A stretch of DNA of 64,000 nucleotides from Hygrophila difformis (GCA_030278955.1 JAOANR010000014.1:15874068-15938067), one strand, 5' to 3'; shown: positions 1 to 11,797, counted from the stretch's first letter. Numbers and translations: made by a program. Notes: a model not told the origin generated them from the sequence alone.

Positions 1-810
1 ACCTTTGATAAGCTCTTGAATGCTATCAAGTGCCCTGATGAGGAGAAGATACACGTAGTGACCTACTACCTAGGAGGCGAAGCCGATGAGTTGTGGCAAA
101 ATCTCCAAGCGAACTCAGTGGAAGACGAAGAAGCTTACACCTGGGAGGAACTTAAGGAAGCTTTGAGGGAAAGATTCTACCCACTGAGCACCAAGACTGC
201 GAAGTACGAGGAATTCATCAACCTAAAGCAAGGTGCACAAACGGTGCAAGAGTACTACAGCAAATTCAAGGAGCTAGTACGATTCGCTGCGAGGATAGTA
301 CCAACCGACTCTGACAAGGCTCAGAAATTCGAGATGGGTCTGAACCTTAGTATCCGGGAGATACTTGCAGTAGGACAATTCACGAACCTACAGACGATAT
401 ATGATCGCGCCGTATCAATTGCTCGAATCCAGCAATTGAAGCGTAAGGAACATGGTGAGTCGAGCAAGGATTCGCAAGGACTTGAGAAGAAGGATCGAAA
501 ATACAACAATAACAATTCTAGGAAAGACAATGGATCCCGAAGGAAAGGAAATAAAGGTCTCAACGATGGGGGAGACGACAACCGTGGTGCGATTAAACCA
601 CGTTGCCCACGGTGCAACCATGCACATATGGTGCGCCAATGCCCGAAGCCTGGAACCTGCCGTAGGTGCGGCAAGCTTGGTCACAAGGCTAGTGGATGTC
701 GAACGCCAGAGGAGGCGATCGAAAAGAGAGTAGATTTGGCGAACCTTCAGCAAGGGGAGAGTGATGAGGAACAAGACCAAAACCCGAAACCTCTTGAGAA
801 TAATGAATAG
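1..810 (+). CDS. Ty3/gypsy-type gag, 5' end outside the window
   Basis: The frame is open from base 1, so the true start lies upstream; a TTG at 16 is not a convincing start. The first ~100 residues look like a Retrotrans_gag capsid domain: the YYLGGEADELW motif, then ERFYPLSTKTAKYEEFINLKQG. After a basic, Asn/Lys-rich linker come two zinc knuckles: CPRCNHAHMVRQC (CX2CX3HX4C) and CRRCGKLGHKASGC (the classical CX2CX4HX4C). The protein would package element RNA into virus-like particles. The odd point is what follows: the frame stops at 808-810 and there is no protease, reverse transcriptase or integrase before the LTR at 1097. The element therefore looks like a gag-only (TR-GAG) derivative that depends on enzymes supplied in trans. 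An alternative is that pol was lost from this single copy. Confidence 0.8.
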   Translation, partial: TFDKLLNAIKCPDEEKIHVVTYYLGGEADELWQNLQANSVEDEEAYTWEELKEALRERFYPLSTKTAKYEEFINLKQGAQTVQEYYSKFKELVRFAARIVPTDSDKAQKFEMGLNLSIREILAVGQFTNLQTIYDRAVSIARIQQLKRKEHGESSKDSQGLEKKDRKYNNNNSRKDNGSRRKGNKGLNDGGDDNRGAIKPRCPRCNHAHMVRQCPKPGTCRRCGKLGHKASGCRTPEEAIEKRVDLANLQQGESDEEQDQNPKPLENNE

Positions 811-1096
811 GCAGTTATGGGTACATAACTGAAGTCCTAAGGGGGAGGGGATGTGATACCCCGTAACAATTTATTTTTGGAGTTCGACTCGATATCATGT
901 ATCCTAAATCATAAATAAACAAATTCAAGTTGTTTTGAACTACGTTATGGCTTGATCCCTTTACCGGGTACGTAGGCAGCTTAGAAGTTTTAATTCTAAG
1001 TTTAGTCGCAAAATAATAAAACAACAAAAAGACTTTGGCACGAGAAGAGCCGAAACACAACTTCGAGGACGAAGTTGATTCTTAAGGAGGGTAGAC
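811..1096 (+). other. Short 3' internal region of the gag-only element with two PPT-like tracts
   Basis: This stretch joins the gag stop to the LTR and has no coding capacity. A purine run, AAGGGGGAGGGGA (about 839-851), is followed at once by TGTGATACCCCG, which looks like an LTR start. A second tract, AAGGAGGGTAGAC (1084-1096), lies directly before the real LTR start TGTAATACCC. The text before the second tract (CGAGGACGAAGTT, 1063-1075) resembles the end of many plant chromovirus pol genes. The region may therefore be a deletion scar joining a gag end to a pol end, or a relic of an older LTR boundary. Confidence 0.5.
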
Positions 1097-1639
1097 TGTA
1101 ATACCCGGAAATTTTCCAACATAAAATAAATACAATAAATAAAATAAATATAATAAATAAGGAAATAAATGTAGAGGAAATGAGAAATGGAATTTAAATT
1201 AAAAAGAAAACAAAATTCCGAAAACCCGAGAAGCCGAAGACAATTTAATCGAATAAATGGGTACACGGGAACCCGACACCGATAGACTCAATAACTCGAG
1301 TCCAAATATAAATTTTGGTCCGAATAAAATTAAGATAGGAAATCGGAGCCCGAAGATACCCCGGAAATCGGAATCTGGGAACATAGAGGGATAGAAGTCC
1401 GAAAGAGAGGAGGAAAAGCGCGACGGATCGCACGACCCGCCCGGACCGGAGTCCAGGCGCGAGTGGCGCGCTGGCCGCGCGGTTGTTGGCCTTAGAGCGC
1501 GCCACGACCGCGCCACTCTGGCAGCAACAAACCAAGCGAGATTTTCTCGCCCGAACGCGGATTTTTCGACTTTCGGTTGAACGTCTCTCGACCCAAGACC
1601 CTTGGGGTCAGATTTTGGACGCCCTAGGTCTTAGATATC

Positions 1640-1647
1640 TATAAATA
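1640..1647 (+). promoter_or_regulatory. TATA box of the gag-only element's LTR
   Basis: TATAAATA about 540 bases into the LTR, followed by CT-rich and ATG-poor leader sequence. The position fits a U3/R boundary. It is inferred from sequence only. Confidence 0.5.
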
Positions 1648-2122
1648 AGACCTCCTAAGAGCTCCGAATACATTTGAAACCCTACGAAATCTTTCTATAC
1701 GTCGAAACCCTAATCCCGGAGTCGTCGGAGGCACAACACCGAGAGAAGGGACTGACTTGGACGAATTTGGGATCTTCTATCGCCTTGGTAAGATCCGATC
1801 TATTCCTCTATACATTCTTGATTCGAAAACAAATCCTAACCTCATCCTTTTTCTATTCTAAACCCCCGATCCGAATCGAGAGCGAAGAACCCGACAAACG
1901 GAGAGGATAAACGGAGGACGGGAAGCCACGCCTCCGAATCGACGATCCCGGACGCTCAACAATCTGTAAGTTAACGCTTACTTTGGTTTTGGGTTGTTAA
2001 AAGATTCGAACATATAGATGTAATGGAACCCTATCAAAATCTGTCTACACCGGCGCAGCGTGTTTGTTGAATTTATTCGAACCCTTTAAAACATTCAAAC
2101 GAGAAAACTTAAAACACGAAAA

Positions 2123-2760
2123 ACAATTCTAAGACATAGATCTAGCGTCTGTAAAAATTTCATAATTTTTCATCGTGTTTTGATATCCGAAACTGATCGT
2201 AAACGAGCCTGCTTTAGATTTAGATCTTGAAACGATGATAGATTCTTTATTCGAACTTGTTGGTGATTTCTACCTTAGATCTACACCGATCTAGGCTTGG
2301 CATTGAACATAAGAGTTGTAGATCTATACGTTATGAATACCTCCGTAAAATTTCAGAAATTTTCGTGATGATTTGATATAAGAAATTCCACCCAAACCGA
2401 ACTGGTTAAAATCGGATCTTGAAAACCGGACAGAACATAGATTCGAACTTGTTGACGTTTTTGACCAGCGTTCTAGGCCGAATTAGATCTTTAGCCGAAC
2501 ATGAAAGTTGTAGATAATTGTCTTAAGATGATCTCTGCAAAATTTCATCAAATTTGGAGTTGAATTGCTATGGTATAATTCGAAATCTTTAAACTGAGTT
2601 ATATGAAATTCGGACAGAACAGCACTTCTGTGAAAATTAGCGTTTTTGACCTATTTAGGTATCTCGGATCGAAAAAGTTAAAACACGAAAGTTGTAGAGA
2701 TCTCGACGTTTTGGAGTCAGTTGTGAAATTTCGGAATTTTTGAAAGTAAATCTGATTTTA
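2123..2760 (+). repeat. Diverged tandem repeat, period about 185-192 bp, in the LTR leader
   Basis: Units carry the phrase AGTTGTAGAT followed 30-40 bases later by AAAATTTCA...AATTTT. The phrase recurs at 2314, 2506 and 2690, with an older unit from about 2123. Unit identity is low, so the array is old. No coding frame runs through it. Confidence 0.5.
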
Positions 2761-2943
2761 GACAATTTTTAGAGTAAACTGTGGTTGACCGAGTTAAAAC
2801 TTGAAATCTTGTGGAAACGGTGAAATTAACCTTTGAGGTTGAAACGGATAGAAATACTTTGAAATACGATACACGAAACAAGAAGATTAAAATATATTGC
2901 GGGTTATGACTAAGCTAGATACTGTCAATGTTCTCTGCGGCTT

Positions 2944-3109
2944 GGGACATAAGAGCCCAAGTGTATGTCTAGGTTGACGTAAGAGCCCTAGCGAAACACT
3001 GATCGTATGGCTAGCGGACGGATTAACTCTAATTAAAAGATCTGTATTGACCATGATACCTGTGGACATAAGAGCCCAGGCGTAAGGCTGGCGGACATAA
3101 GAGCCCTAG
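2944..3109 (+). repeat. Four copies of the motif ACATAAGAGCCC in the LTR
   Basis: Copies lie at about 2946, 2977 (ACGTAAGAGCCC), 3066 and 3094. Each is followed by a short A/C/T-GCG or GTG tail. Spacing is irregular (about 30 or 90 bases). No function is known to me. Confidence 0.55.
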
Positions 3110-6100
3110 CGGTGGTGATCTGTAAAAGAAACGAAACGAGACATCGATAAGGGAATCCAATTAAATCCTTGAAAATTTGTGTTTACAGTAACTTATTTAA
3201 ATACGTTGCAAGCTATATTGAGGATCTTATGAATCCATGTCTTCTAAATTATGCGATTACATGAATTGTTTAAATTATGCACATGTTTTCTTTTAAATTT
3301 AAATAAAGGCTTTGAAACCTCATAATCTTGTACGTGTTAACTTACTCAGCACGTAGTGCTGACCAAAACCATGTTTTTTTTTATTTCTTTTTCTTCCAGA
3401 GTTGAGAATTATGCATCGTCATATGCATACACGGGAAGCTTGGGATGATATATATTATTTTGAATTTTTGTATTAGACTAGATCTTGCATGAACGGGCCT
3501 GTTTAACCCGTGATTAGGCCATGTTGGCCCTATATTTAAATTCCGCTGCAATAAATATGTAAATATTATTTTCCGCTGCAACTTTGATGTATTACTGTTT
3601 AAATTATATATGAACGGGCTGTTTGAATATTTTAAATTCTGAAAAACCATAGCCTTGCATCTCTTTAGCGAGCTCGGAGAATCCGTGTCTTGCTAGGGAG
3701 GTGTGGCGGTGACACCCCGGCCTGGGTGACCAAAAACCGGGGTGTTACAAAATATGCCATGATACTTCTCATCAATTCTTGCCATGAGATTTCCTGCCAT
3801 GAAACTTTTGACAGATTTCCACTACATGAGTATTTTCCGAAAAATCATGATCCTGGTTTAGGTTTTATTTAATGAAACCAATTTATGATGGCGGGGTTGT
3901 GATTAGGGATATATTTATAAGTAGTCATGTTTTTATTGCTCGTGTTTAAGAAACTGTGGCCCGAAAGCGCACGGTGTCAAAAATTGCAGTAATTTATAGT
4001 AAGACCGGATCGTTCACTGGAGGATGTGCGATAGAAGCAGGGCCCACGTCGTTTTACTAGATTTTCCATTCGTATTGCTCAATAGGTTTGAAAAGTGATT
4101 AACATCTACTGACATGAATTTAAACTAAGCTATGAAAGCGTTTAAATCTTACTCTACAAAGCGGATAAATCTATTCTAAAAAGCGGGTAGAAATTATTCT
4201 AGGAATGCGGTAAACATTATCTATGAAAGCAGAAAAATTTACATTGTGCCAACCATGAAGCTGGATCACAATGTAGACAGAAGGGACAGGAAGAAAAGAA
4301 TGAAAATTGGACAAGATTGAGATAAAGCAATACTAAACTTCCATTTTTATACACAGATCTTTGTTTGGGATACTTCTATCAGATAGCTAATTCTCATGCT
4401 CTCAATAATGCTTTCCCTTTAACAGACAGGTACTTACAGTATGAGTTTACATGTTCTTAAGACCGCAAATTCTAAGATACCACAGATTCGTAACTGCCCT
4501 GGCCTGGGTGTGTTACTTCATCTGTGGTGGAAAAGCAACACCCGACACATCATTTATTGAAATGCCAAGTACTACTATCATTCTCCCATGTCACACCCAA
4601 AGATTCTAATCAAGTTCTGAACTATCCCTTAACTGTCAATCCTAGTAGCAGTTACACAATTCTCAATACACCCGAGTGACCTCTAATGAAAGCGGTTAAA
4701 AGAAAGCATTTAAAACCTATCACTCGGAGGTTTTGAAAATCTGACCCTGGTAGTAAAAGACAGCTCCCCATCAGGATGAAGGAGTATGGATCAAGAATTC
4801 CCGGCTCTGGGTGAACCACTAGTGTGTTCACTTCCTTCCGGGTGATTATGAGATACAAACTAATGAAACGAACGAATGAATTAGTTCGTTCCGGATGCAC
4901 TCACTCAGGACTCAAAAATAGGCTTTGGCAGAAGAGGATAGCAGTTGAAAGAAAACTCAACCCTATCTTAGAAAATAACCAAGGCCTAGATGATGTTCCT
5001 CTGAGATTATTTACCACACTGTATTTGAGTCCAAGTGGACCCCATCTCGGTGTAATATTTAATCTTAGATTTCCAACAAACAGCAATTTTGGAAAATAAT
5101 GGATTTGAAAATCATTCCCTATCAGGTACTAGACTCTCAGTAAAAACACAGACCCTTTCAGTCTAGGCGAGACCTAATCGCTGAATCTGTTTCTAATTTC
5201 CCAAAATACAACCCTTGACAGGATATGAATTAGTCATAACTGAAGAATTTATCCCTTACTTAGATCCGGATTTTATAAAGAGATTTTTGTTGGAAATTTA
5301 TTAAGCAAAATCTATTTAAGATCTAGACTTCTATTGTCCAAGGGAAGGATCCCAAAATAATATAGACCACAATAGTACATAATATTATCATGCATAAGGA
5401 TATAGGGAAGTGTAAAATTAATTGACCCAAAATATAGATGCGGGTCTAGACAGAAGGTGAAACACAGATATGAAGTGGTCAAGGGACCAAAGTAATGGCA
5501 GAATAATCAGGTGGACTGTAAACATCTACTGTCCAATTTCCCAATTACTCGGATGGAGCGAATTTAGACAGCTTAGACCCTGTAATGGCAGTGTCAATAC
5601 CAGTTGGGTCTCCACTGTCTGTGAATTCGGATAAAACCTACATGCTTCCCTTCTATAATGATCGTCAGTTGGCATTTGACTGATGCCAACTGACTCCCAT
5701 TACAGATTAAGATAAGAAAAATAAAACTGTATCTAGATGGGAGTCAGCCGAGCAGCTATTATAGCCCCGAATAGGCGAACCGCCAAGGCTTCCACTGACA
5801 GCCATCCAGACCATGCAAAATAACAATTAGTAATTAATACCCAGAATACGAGCTAGTTATCCATGAGGGAATACCCGCCAACATTAGTCTGATGTATTCT
5901 TTACTAATGGTTCCACACAACACACAAAGACAAAATAAATAAGAAATAAAAGAAGATTCCTTGTATGAGAGACATTGGTTTCTCATGCAAGGTTGTGGAT
6001 TGGGTCCACAATTGATGGTCTTAAATAATCCTTCCTACCATAATTAATTACAGTCCGGATTATTTGTTTAAGTCATCAAGATTTTGTTTATAGAGGAGTA

Positions 6101-6365
6101 TTTTATTGGCAATTGAACAAAGGTCCTTTAGTCATGATGATTATTGAAGTTTTATTATTGCCAATCTCAATCTTTAATCATTAATGAGTCAAGGGTTCAA
6201 TCAGTTAAGTGATGCAGATGGAGAATCAAAATTTGGGCAGCATAACACCCTATATTGCAATTCCAGAATGTTACACCATAACCCGTGGGGTTATGATGTG
6301 AGTGTTGCAATATAATGTAGGAAGAGAATGAGGATTGTTTGAGATTAAATAGAGAGAAGTGAATC

Positions 6366-6885
6366 TTTGTCGCGATGCCATAAATTTTGTCGCGGTCCGA
6401 GGTCCGCGACATGGGTATCCCGACAAGTTTTTAGAATTTTTGGCAGCATAACGCCTCTTTGTCGCTATGCAAGATTTTGTCGCGGAACGTGGTTCCGCGA
6501 CAAGAGTGTTTCGCGACAAAGCGTTTTTAGAAAATTCCTAAGGCATTTGAACCTTTGTCGCTATGCATGGAAATTTTGTCGCGGAACGTGGCTCCGCGAC
6601 AAGGTGATTCCGCGACAAAGTGTTCAAAGAATAAGGAACATGGCATAATTTTTCTGTCTCAGAATGAGATTTTGTCGCGGAACGTGGTTCCGCGACAAAA
6701 AGCCATGCAGACAAAATGCAAGAGTTTGGCTCCTTTGTCGCTATGCATGGAAAGTTTTGTCGCGGAACGTGGCTCCGCGACAAGGTGTTCCGCGACAAAG
6801 GGTTTTAAATTATGGAGACAAGTGTCTTGAAACACCTTGGTCGCGGAGCAACCATTTTGTCGCGGAACGTGGTTCCGCGACAAAA
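6366..6885. repeat. CG-rich palindrome array in element 1 3' LTR (leader side)
   Basis: About six palindromes occur in 520 bases. The best are TTTTGTCGCGGAAC + GTG + GTTCCGCGACAAAA at about 6671 and 6854. Single half-sites such as CTTTGTCGCTATGC are mixed in. CpG density contrasts sharply with the AT-rich surroundings. Frames through this region encode only repetitive peptides and are artefacts. Confidence 0.9.
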
Positions 6886-7613
6886 GGCGGTTGGCGCCCA
6901 AGGTGGTTCAGGACAAAAGTCAGAAAAAGCAGAAATGAACAGTGACATGCAAACAGCGTGATCTCACCCTATTTCAGATCAAAAAGCTATTCTAAGCTAA
7001 AAACAAGCAAGAAACATTCAAAATAAGGAAGAACATGCTTAAACAAAAATAAACAAAGCTGGGCAGAATATTAAAATAAAGCAGGAGTCCTAATCTAGGG
7101 TTTGATCACACATACACACAACATTATCCATAAAATGCTTAACAGTAAACACGGAAATAACAAAATCGGGGTCAAATGACCCCAAAATGAAAAAGAAAGC
7201 ATAAATCCATGGGGTGTGAGACCCATTTCATGATTTGGGACACAAATGATGAATGTTTTCCCATATTATTGAAGGGGTGTTGTTAATACCCATGATTTGG
7301 GTATTACAAACCCTAAAAATAAGAGTTTAGAAACCAAAACATGGTGTAAAAGTGGCTATCTAGTTAACTGTAAACAGTAAAAACACTAAACTAAACTAAT
7401 CTAAGAGTAAAAATTAAATAATACATGAAAATAAACCTAACTACACTACCTAAGGGAGAACTCCTACTGCTTGCCTTCAAGAACTCTTACAAAAATTCCA
7501 ACCAACTCCCTCTTAGCTCATGGGAAACACCTCATATTTATAGAAGTGTAACCCTAAGCCCATGGGCCTTGATTCTAGCCCATTGTGTCTTAAGACATCA
7601 CACACATCACAGC

Positions 7614-7859
7614 TTTGTCTCGGAGCATCAAGTTGGTCGCGGAACACACTGCATGTGGCAAGGCTTCTCGACTGGGTCTTGTGTCTCTAATTGGGTGTCT
7701 TGGTCGCGGAGTCATGCCTTTGTCGCGGAGCATGCCATCGCGACAAAGGTCATCGCGACAAAGGTCATGGCTGGTCTCCTCTTCATCTGAGCTGCTTGGT
7801 CGCGGAACCCTTCTTTGTCGCGGAACACTGCATCGCGCCAAAGGGCTTCCGCGACAAAG
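7614..7859. repeat. CG-rich palindrome array in element 1 3' LTR (U3, upstream of TATA)
   Basis: Half-sites and palindromes of the GTCGCGGA/TCCGCGAC family, including an arm pair based on GCATGCCATCGCGAC. On the minus strand the array ends about 70 bases upstream of the TATA box at 7535-7542. Confidence 0.85.
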
Positions 7860-8174
7860 ATCTTCCTGGCCTTGCTGGACTGGGCCGGATGGGCCTAAAA
7901 TACTCTTTTTGTGGGTTTTTCTATCTTTTTCCCATCTTTTTCATTCCTTTTTCTTTTCTTTTCTTTTTCTCATGTTTTTGGATTTTTCTAACATAATTAT
8001 GTAATAAAATTACATATTTATGCCTTTTTCACACCAGCTTATTATTTTTACAATTATGCATAAATCAGTCCAATTCGACTGCTTTCTTACTTAATGTAAG
8101 ACCGGACTGCGATCAAATGCCCGTTAAAGACACGGAAATGGATTGAAAATAATGGTCATTTCTGGCCATTATCA

Positions 8175-9847
8175 ACATCCTCGCATTTAATACTGATCGT
8201 CCCCGAGCAGTCAGAGTCAATGTTCGTAAGAACACGGACTCTACATATTCAATTCATTTTCGTGGCTTCATAAATCACATCCTTTTTGGATTGGGATAAG
8301 ACAATCAAAAACTACAAGTATTAAACTCCCTTGATTGCAGTGTTTAATGAAATGATACTTGCTCACTATATCGGGCCTACAAATCAAACATTATTATCAA
8401 TCCTTCATGAATATCATGTTTGAAAGATGCAAAGATTAAGGATGAGAATTAGATGATGACATGAACATGTTCAATGAAATAAAGCCTCACTTATAAGAGA
8501 ATCGGAAATTTCACTCACTCTCAATTGGGTGTTTAATCATGAACGCTCAAAATCAAATTTGATTAAATTGTCCCATAAGCTTGCAATCGGACCAACTCGC
8601 CACCGGCTCATTTCTTCAAATCGAGATCATGAGGTCTTATTTAAGGGTTATAATGGGGCATACGGTTGTATCATTAGGTAGGAAAGGGAAATTATTGGGC
8701 TAAGAAGTGGCAAGAATTAATCTATCATAACTTGGCATTTTTATTAAAATTTATGATCATCATCATTTCTTTCTTCTTGATTTTCTTTCCTATTGCATGA
8801 CATTAGAATATGTCTAATTTGCTTTGTCATTTGCAATTTATTGTTGTTGAATGAAGCTCAACATTTTCTCTTTCTTTTTTTTTTTTTTTCGAATCGGTTT
8901 ATAACATACCGATTAATACTTTTTCTGACGATCACAAATTTAGTGCCTTTGATAGAATTCATTCCTGCACACTTGGGTTTGATTTTCTTGGTCTTTTTAT
9001 AAGGCTGGAAAATATAGAGGGTTTCAAAGAAAAATTAGGCTTATAGGCTCAAATTGGTTAATCCTAAAGGGAAAATATTTTTGGGTTTGGATTTCAAAAG
9101 AAGGCCAAAAATTTGGGTTTTCTAGGTGCCTCGATCATATGCTCGATTTTTGGAATATGGCATGGTCTTGAATCGGTCCCAATTGCAAGTTCTAGTTTCC
9201 TTTAATCAAAATGATTCACACATCAAAGAAAATAAATGAGTAAAAGTGACTCATGGCTCAAATCTCACAAGGTTGGGTTGATTCATGTCATACAATATTC
9301 TCAAATTTAATCAGAGCTTAATTCTAACAATTTATCCAATCGAAATCTCTAACATGCAGATTTATTACCCAATAAGCTGATCGCATCATTAAATTTTTAT
9401 AGCTCAAAACCTCAGGAATTCATTTCATGCATGTCTCAATTATATTATCCCAATTTAAAAGTTTGGAAATTTAATCACAAGCCTAAATTCAATCATGTGA
9501 ATTTAGAGCAGGTTTATGCATATTTTTGCTGGTTATTTAATTGAAAGCAGTAAAGAGGCACTGCTGACATACTAGGTATGTCAACAGCATATTTTTGGTC
9601 TGACAGTCACTTATTCATCTCGGACTGCACAGACATCTTTTTCAAAAGGAAAGCAAGTAAAGAACTGTTCAGTGGTCTCAAAAGCTGAGTTCCAATTAGG
9701 GAAAGCAAATAAATACATCCGAGGCAAGGGATTCTCGTGCAGTTGGTACAAACCTGCACACATAAAAAGGGGGAATCCCTTGCAGATTACTACTACTAAA
9801 ACGGAAATGAAATAAAGCAGAATAGACTGGGATTCATCTTTGTTTCT
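8175..9847 (-). other. Element 1 3' untranslated internal region
   Basis: AT-rich sequence with no credible gene. It contains a poly-T run near 8878-8891. It corresponds to 53455-55089 of element 2 in reverse, including the shared AATCGGTTTATA context beside the homopolymer. The segment next to the LTR (8175-8215) holds the hairpin plus GAGGATGTTGA motif described in the findings, in the place where a polypurine tract is expected. Confidence 0.6.
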
Positions 9848-11651
9848 TCAGAACAAATATCTGGCCCAGTGGATGTAACTGGTCAACTCACACCGCAGAC
9901 ACCAGCCATTATGGTTCCTCATGGGCTCGTGCCTCCTTGGGCAGTAGACTCTGTCTCCTTGATCAGCCCATAGGTATGGAGTGTCTGGGTTGTCCGTCAT
10001 CCATCCGAGGACGTTGGTAGACGTGTACTGGAGAATTGACCGATCTGTTACCATCCTTTCGATCATTCTGATCCCTTGTTCAACTTGCCTTTCATCCGTC
10101 TTACTCATAAGCATCAGTCCCCGGGTGAAGATTGACGCCTTATGGTTGTCCTCAATTCCTGGGCGCAGCAGTTCACAGGCTTGCTCCTCATTCCCTTCTA
10201 CAAATGCCATAAGTGCTGGGATGATCTGAAGATTGAAGTTTCCTGCTGTTGTGCACATTCGCAGGAATCTCTCCTTTTGCCGACGGATCCTTCCTTGCCA
10301 TCTCTTCACAGTGGAGGAGTTAACCTCGCATCGCCTGTACACGATGGCAAGGTTTCCAGCATCTCTGAACTTCTTGCATACCCGTTGTGCAGTAAATACC
10401 TCCTTGATTTCATCCTCTCCTATTCGGGAGAGAATTTCACCAAGGAGTTCGAGCGGTAAGTCCATCAACTTGGTTCCTTCTGGTGCAGGATCTGGAATGG
10501 GAGGATTGCCCCTGAAAAGATAAGAAGTGACGAATCCAATTTTTTATAATTTTCAGAAATCATTCAAGTTCAGAAACCAACATCCTCACATTTAGAGCTT
10601 TGCTCTAGATGTGAGAGCTCTAGATGTGAGATTATTAAATTTCCAACTCGAATTTTGATTTAAAGCACACGTAAATAATATTTGGTTTTAAATGGGCTAA
10701 GGAGCCCAAATTAAAATTGGCCATCGGGCCTAAAATCTTTTTTTAATGGGCCATTGGGCCCAAAAGTTTTTCAATTTTATTAAACAAGTCCGAGACACTT
10801 GTTGGAAGTGGAATGAGATGGATAGATGGAAATGGAATGTTCGAATATTGGAGTGTGCAATGGGGACGTGGCGGAGCGGATCTGCTATTTCTGGATAGCT
10901 CGAACTGTTTGGACAGTTAGAGCATCCAAAGATTTGCAAACACTGTTTTTAATTTTAAAAATGGTTGACTTGTTTTATTTAATAAAAGTGGGATGTGAGT
11001 GGTCCCATTTTTGATTTTGAAAAGGATAGCAGTTGTGTGACAAAAATACTGCTATCTTACTCACACTAGTGTTCCATTGGGAACAAAAACTCAAGTCAAA
11101 CATTAAACAAAAATAACTCTTTTTGTCTTTTCTAAAGAGTTGCTTTTATTAAAAGTGGAAGCTTCTTATTGGGTGTTTGTACTATGTTTCCATAAACAAA
11201 CAAACATTTATTCCCATGAGATTTCTAACATGAGAACAAATGTGCCCAAAAGATCTTACCTCTTTTATTACACCAAAACAACACTGTGCAAGTCACATCA
11301 AGATCCATCAAACCAATAACATCAAGATATTCAAAACAATACCCAAATGTTCATCAGTTTGTTCTTTCCAGTTTTAAACTTAAAAAACTTATCCATTACC
11401 AGTTTCAAAAAGGGGTTTCAAATGTTTCAAAATGGTGCTCTCAACCGAGAGCACTCAAAAAACCTCTAAACAATCTAAAGTTAAATGTGCAAACTAACCA
11501 CATCACACCAAGAACACAACAAAAATGAAAATAAAACAAGAGATCCGAATGGGTGCCATGAACATGGCGAAAATAGGGTTTACCCTGCCCTCCTTGGCTC
11601 GGGTCTAGGGACGGGTCCAAGGTTTGGGAGGAGTCCATGAAATCGGTCCAT
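9848..11651 (-). CDS. Two-exon F-box protein carried as cargo inside element 1
   Basis: Exon 1 runs 11651 to 11584 and ends in a GT donor (GTAAAC). The intron runs 11583 to 10512 with acceptor TTATCTTTTCAG. Exon 2 runs 10511 to 9848. The 68 + 664 nt join is in frame and gives 243 residues. After a Pro-rich leader comes an F-box-like start (MDLPLELLGEILSRIG, then VCKKFRDAG), a helical middle part, and a C-terminal Cys/His cluster (YCPRRHEP and WCLRCE). This is the layout of plant F-box proteins of the At2g35280-like group (a family recognised from memory). It would act as the substrate adaptor of an SCF ubiquitin ligase, target unknown. There is no transmembrane segment, so it is not the env-like protein often found at this site in Athila. 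A TATA-like box lies at 11798-11805. The downstream ATG at 11638, which aligns with the exon 1 ATG of element 2, is out of frame with exon 2. Splicing is inferred. Confidence 0.7.
10512..11583 (-). other. Intron of the F-box cargo gene
   Basis: The intron is 1072 nt with GT...AG ends. Long parts (about 10740-11110) are recognisably homologous to the intron of the element 2 cargo gene (about 48540-48960): both carry the same order of phrases, such as TCCCATTTTTG and the GGGAACAAAAACTCAAG region. Near the 3' end is a hairpin, CACATCTAGAGC paired with GCTCTAAATGTG, followed by GAGGATG. Confidence 0.6.
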
Positions 11652-11797
11652 AGTTTCCCCTTGAAAATGGAGTGAAAGAGTGCGAAGAACACGTGGTGTT
11701 CGTTCGGATGAGAGAAAAATGGGGGAAAGAAGATGAAGAAGCTGAAGGAAGTTGAAATGACAAGTGAGAGTGAAAAGAAACTGGAGGGGGTGGGGGG

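Larger units (their letters stand above)
1097..3749 (+). mobile_element. LTR (about 2.65 kb) of the gag-only Ty3/gypsy-type element
   Basis: The LTR runs from TGTAATACCC (1097) to GGGTGTTACA (ending 3749). These ends are near-perfect inverted copies with the TG...CA rule. A PPT-like tract lies directly upstream, so this is the 3' LTR. It has a TATA box at 1640 and a long leader with diverged repeats (2123-2760). At its right edge it abuts the Athila LTR in mid-sequence: the corresponding 254 bases of the other Athila LTR (18750-19003) are missing here. That places this element as an insertion into element 1. The small reading frame at 1674-1910 shows no recognisable domain, and I do not call it a gene. 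Confidence 0.8.
3750..8174 (-). mobile_element. Element 1 3' LTR, truncated at its outer end
   Basis: It matches 19003-23456 almost throughout. The outermost 254 bases of the LTR (equivalent to 18750-19003) are missing, replaced by the TGTTACA end of the gag-only element's LTR. The inner edge is the TGATAATGG start (minus strand) at 8174. It contains a TATA box at 7535-7542 and two palindrome arrays. Confidence 0.88.

Noticed and set aside
1674..1910. Small frame in the gag-only LTR leader
   Set aside because: No recognisable domain; it lies in a leader with diverged repeats, and similar short frames are expected by chance.
6366..6945. Overlapping frames on both strands with repeated peptides such as SRNHVPRQ and VAEPRSATK
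   Set aside because: They are generated by the CG-rich palindromes, read in both orientations, and recur in every array. No start, domain or codon pattern supports real proteins. The same applies to frames at 7590-8004, 11441-12234, 21480-22309, 22707-23286, 42275-42682, 43250-43877, 47024-47572, 55260-55667 and 56236-56863.
9848..10468. Env-like gene of an Athila endogenous retrovirus
   Set aside because: The product has no signal peptide or transmembrane helix and starts with an F-box. The upstream codon at 10468 is TTG, so the frame's first residue is not a real start.
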